Part shown: positions 10,504 to 12,623 of the stretch, one piece after another | Layout: every line of letters starts with the position of its first letter | How positions within the stretch are numbered: the first letter of the stretch is position 1 | Assembly: GCA_902805995.1 (NCBI GenBank) | Contig: CADCUU010000355.1 | Span: 1 to 12,623 of the forward strand | Direction: 5' to 3' | Length of the DNA stretch: 12,623 nt | Source of the DNA: an uncultured Rubellimicrobium sp. | GTDB taxonomy: Bacteria > Pseudomonadota > Alphaproteobacteria > Rhodobacterales > Rhodobacteraceae | The notes under the pieces: model-generated | Database searches by the model: none | The model's input: only the letters and a program-made list of their open reading frames with translations | What the model was told of the DNA's origin: nothing | Program-made: the position numbers and the translations under genes

Positions 10504-12171
10504 ATGGAAGCGCGGACCGCCCTGCTCCGAGCCGTCGCGCTAGGCGCGTCGGTGCTGGCGGCCCTTGCGGCCGCCGGACTGCTTTTGTGGGGCGAAGGCA
10601 CGGGCCCGCTCGCGGTCGCGCAGGGTGTCCTCGTGTTCCTGGCGACGTTCTGGCTAGCCTTCGGGGCCGTGCTGGCCGTGTTGGGCCTTTTGCCCGGCGG
10701 CGGCCCGTCCGTGCCCGAGGCGGAGTTCCGGGGCCGCGCCGTCGTCCTTGTCCCCATCTGCAACGAGGACCCCTGGGCCGTCTTCGCCCGCGTCGGCGCG
10801 ATGGAGGCGGAGTTGCACCTTACAGGACTCGGCGCGCAGGTGGATATCGCGATCCTGTCCGACACGCGCGACGCGGGTGTCGCGGCCGAGGAGGAGATCT
10901 GCTTTCAGCGCCTGAGGGCTGAGACGGTTGGATCTGGCCACGTCTTCTATCGCCGTCGCGACGACAACCGGGGCCGCAAGGCTGGCAATATCGAGCAGTT
11001 CATCCGGCGATCGGGGGCCGCCTACGAGATTGCGGTGATACTGGACGCGGACAGCCTGATGACCGGGGACACCGTTGCCCGGATGCTGCGGCGCATGGCG
11101 GGCGATCCGGATCTGGCCCTCCTCCAGACCGCGCCGGTGATCCTAGGCGCACAGTCCCGCTTTGGGCGGATGATGGCGTTCGGGGGCGCGTTCCACGGGC
11201 CCGTTTTTGCGCGGGGGCTGTCGCGCCTTCAGGGGACGACCGGGCCGTTCTGGGGGCACAATGCCGCCATCCGCGTCCGGGCCTTTGCCGAAAGCTGCGG
11301 TCTGCCGGAGCTGTCCGGACCCCCGCCCTTTGGCGGCCATGTGCTGAGCCACGACTATGTCGAGGCCGCGCTTCTTGCACGGGCGGGCTGGACGGTGCGG
11401 CTCGATACGGACCTGGGCGGATCGTTCGAGGAAGGGCCGGAGACCATCCTGTCCTATGCCAAGCGCGACCGCCGCTGGTGCCAGGGCAACCTGCAGCACG
11501 CCCGCATCCTGTTCGCGCCGGGGCTGCGGCCCTGGAGCCGCTTCGTCTTTGCGCAGGGGATCTTTGCCTACACGTCCTCTGCGCTCTGGCTTGGCTTCGT
11601 GATCCTTAGCCTAGTCGCGCCCGCGCCGCCTGAGGGCGTGCCCCTGCTGGGCGGCCTCGTGCTCGCTCTCCTGTTCGGGCCAAAGCTGCTGGTCGTGCTT
11701 TGCGCGGGTCCTCGGGCCGCGCGGTTCGGGGGGCGTTTGCACCTTGTGGCGTCGGTCGTGGCGGACCTCCTCCAGTCCTGCCTTGTGGCCCCGGTGCTTC
11801 TGATGTTCCAGGCGCGGTCGGTTGTTCAGGTCCTTCTGGGGCGGGACGGGGGCTGGCCCGCGCAGGCGCGCGGTGACGGAACGCTGGGCTGGGCGGTGAG
11901 CTTCAGGGCGTCGTGGTGGATCCCGCTTTGGGGCGCGGGCCTCCTTGGCACAGCGTTTGTTCTGGCGCCTGGGCTGATCCTATGGCTTCTGCCGCTCGCG
12001 GGGCCGATGCTGCTGGCGCCGGTCCTCGTGGCCTGGACTTCGCGGCCGAGCACGTCGTGGCTCTTTGCCACGCCGGAGGAGCTGGCGATCCCGGCAGTCT
12101 CGCGTCGGACCGGAGCGATCGAGGCGCGCTGGATGTCGCCCTTGCCCGCGCGGCAGGTCCGTCATGCGTGA
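10504..12171 (+). CDS. opgH: Glucan glucosyltransferase OpgH (GT2 family)
   Basis: An inner-membrane glucosyltransferase that should polymerise glucose from UDP-glucose and pass the chain to the periplasm. The product is 555 residues. Two helices (about 8-29 and 39-62) precede a cytoplasmic GT2 domain with VVLVPICNEDP (80-90), LSDTRD (119-123 region), the metal-binding DADS at 181-184, FWGHNAAIR at 249-257, the catalytic-base region LSHDYVEA at 281-288, and the RDRRW form of the R/QxxRW motif at 321-325. Several helices follow (about 349-372, 379-400 and 505-535). E. coli OpgH has 847 residues, including a long cytoplasmic N-terminus that binds FtsZ; that region is absent here. The ATG at 10504 comes one base after the small upstream gene. 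An in-frame extension to 10363 is cysteine and arginine rich and overlaps that gene, so it was rejected. Confidence 0.93.
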   Translation: MEARTALLRAVALGASVLAALAAAGLLLWGEGTGPLAVAQGVLVFLATFWLAFGAVLAVLGLLPGGGPSVPEAEFRGRAVVLVPICNEDPWAVFARVGAMEAELHLTGLGAQVDIAILSDTRDAGVAAEEEICFQRLRAETVGSGHVFYRRRDDNRGRKAGNIEQFIRRSGAAYEIAVILDADSLMTGDTVARMLRRMAGDPDLALLQTAPVILGAQSRFGRMMAFGGAFHGPVFARGLSRLQGTTGPFWGHNAAIRVRAFAESCGLPELSGPPPFGGHVLSHDYVEAALLARAGWTVRLDTDLGGSFEEGPETILSYAKRDRRWCQGNLQHARILFAPGLRPWSRFVFAQGIFAYTSSALWLGFVILSLVAPAPPEGVPLLGGLVLALLFGPKLLVVLCAGPRAARFGGRLHLVASVVADLLQSCLVAPVLLMFQARSVVQVLLGRDGGWPAQARGDGTLGWAVSFRASWWIPLWGAGLLGTAFVLAPGLILWLLPLAGPMLLAPVLVAWTSRPSTSWLFATPEELAIPAVSRRTGAIEARWMSPLPARQVRHA

Positions 12172-12623
12172 GCAGGTTCCGCCCGTGACCGGGCCCCCCG
12201 TCCTCGCGGCCGATGCGGCACCACGGGTCAAGTCCGCCCGGGACCCTAGGCTCGATGTGCTGCGCGGGGCAGCCCTCGCCATGATCTTCGTGAACCACGT
12301 GCCCGGCAACTTCTACGAAGGGCTGACGATCCGGAACTGGGGCTTCTCAGACGCGGCGGAAGGCTTCGTGCTGATGTCGGGTGTGTCAGCGGGGATTGCC
12401 TATGGTCCCGCCTTCCGTCCCGGCGGGGAGGCCTGGCCGGGCCTTCGCCGGGTCTGGGCCCGAGCCTGGACGCTCTATCAGGTGCACCTGCTGGTGACGC
12501 TTGCGGCTTTTGCCATCGCGGCGGGGCTGGCGCTTTGGGCGGATACGCCCGGGTTGCTCTGGAAGAACGGGATCGACGCGCTGTTCCGGTATCCGCTCCA
12601 GACGCTTGCCGCGATGCCGCTGC
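12164..12623 (+). CDS. opgC: Glucan succinyltransferase OpgC (3' end outside window)
   Basis: An integral membrane acyltransferase of the OpgC family. In Rhodobacter sphaeroides OpgC adds succinyl groups to the glucan and makes it anionic. The 153 visible residues have a soluble N-terminal tail (1-26), then the hallmark DPRLDVLRGAALAMIFVNHV at 27-46, the RDxLRG-H type start of this acyltransferase class, with His45 in the first helix. Next come NWGFSDAAEGFVLMSGVSAG (58-77), and further helices at about 106-125. The ATG at 12164 overlaps the opgH stop by eight bases, which implies translational coupling. The window ends inside the gene. Family members of this type usually have about ten helices, so most of the protein is missing. 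Assignment to the OpgC family is firm; succinyl rather than another acyl group is inferred from the R. sphaeroides operon. Confidence 0.88.
   Translation, partial: MREQVPPVTGPPVLAADAAPRVKSARDPRLDVLRGAALAMIFVNHVPGNFYEGLTIRNWGFSDAAEGFVLMSGVSAGIAYGPAFRPGGEAWPGLRRVWARAWTLYQVHLLVTLAAFAIAAGLALWADTPGLLWKNGIDALFRYPLQTLAAMPL

Overview
The window is GC-rich (roughly 65-70%) chromosomal DNA, probably from an alphaproteobacterium of the Rhodobacterales. Two arrangements point there: a glycerol ABC-uptake operon of the glpDSTPQUV type described in Rhizobium leguminosarum, and an osmoregulated periplasmic glucan operon laid out like opgGIHC of Rhodobacter sphaeroides. The genus cannot be fixed from this sequence.

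Minus strand, positions 7122 to 1: glpD (glycerol-3-phosphate dehydrogenase), glpS and glpT (two different ATPase subunits), glpP and glpQ (permeases), glpU (small membrane protein) and glpV (periplasmic binding protein, cut by the window start). Genes from glpD to glpU are separated by 9 nt or less, or overlap through ATGA or TGATG junctions. glpV stands 84 nt apart behind a strong Shine-Dalgarno. The operon should import glycerol by ABC transport and oxidise glycerol-3-phosphate to dihydroxyacetone phosphate. The kinase that links these steps (GlpK) is not in the window. The 227 nt ahead of glpD contain two ATGTTCG words, identical to the E. coli GlpR half-site and exactly 21 bp apart, over a plausible promoter.

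Positions 8309 to 7350 (minus): a luciferase-like (LLM class) flavin-dependent oxidoreductase of unknown substrate. Positions 8310 to 8802: a divergent intergenic stretch whose opg-proximal part falls to about 52% GC.

Plus strand, 8803 to the end: opgG, a 48-residue ORF in the place of opgI, opgH, and the start of opgC (cut by the window end). All junctions are overlapping or one base apart. Together they should build the glucan backbone across the inner membrane (OpgH), process it in the periplasm (OpgG) and succinylate it (OpgC).

No mobile element, CRISPR array, tRNA or rRNA was seen. The most interesting points are the GlpS/GlpT pair, whose non-canonical ATPase residues all fall in one of the two composite nucleotide sites; the tiny arginine-rich opgI-position gene; the GlpR-like operator; a possible TTG start for glpD; and a two-part GlpU. 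These look like under-described features of known systems rather than a wholly new system.
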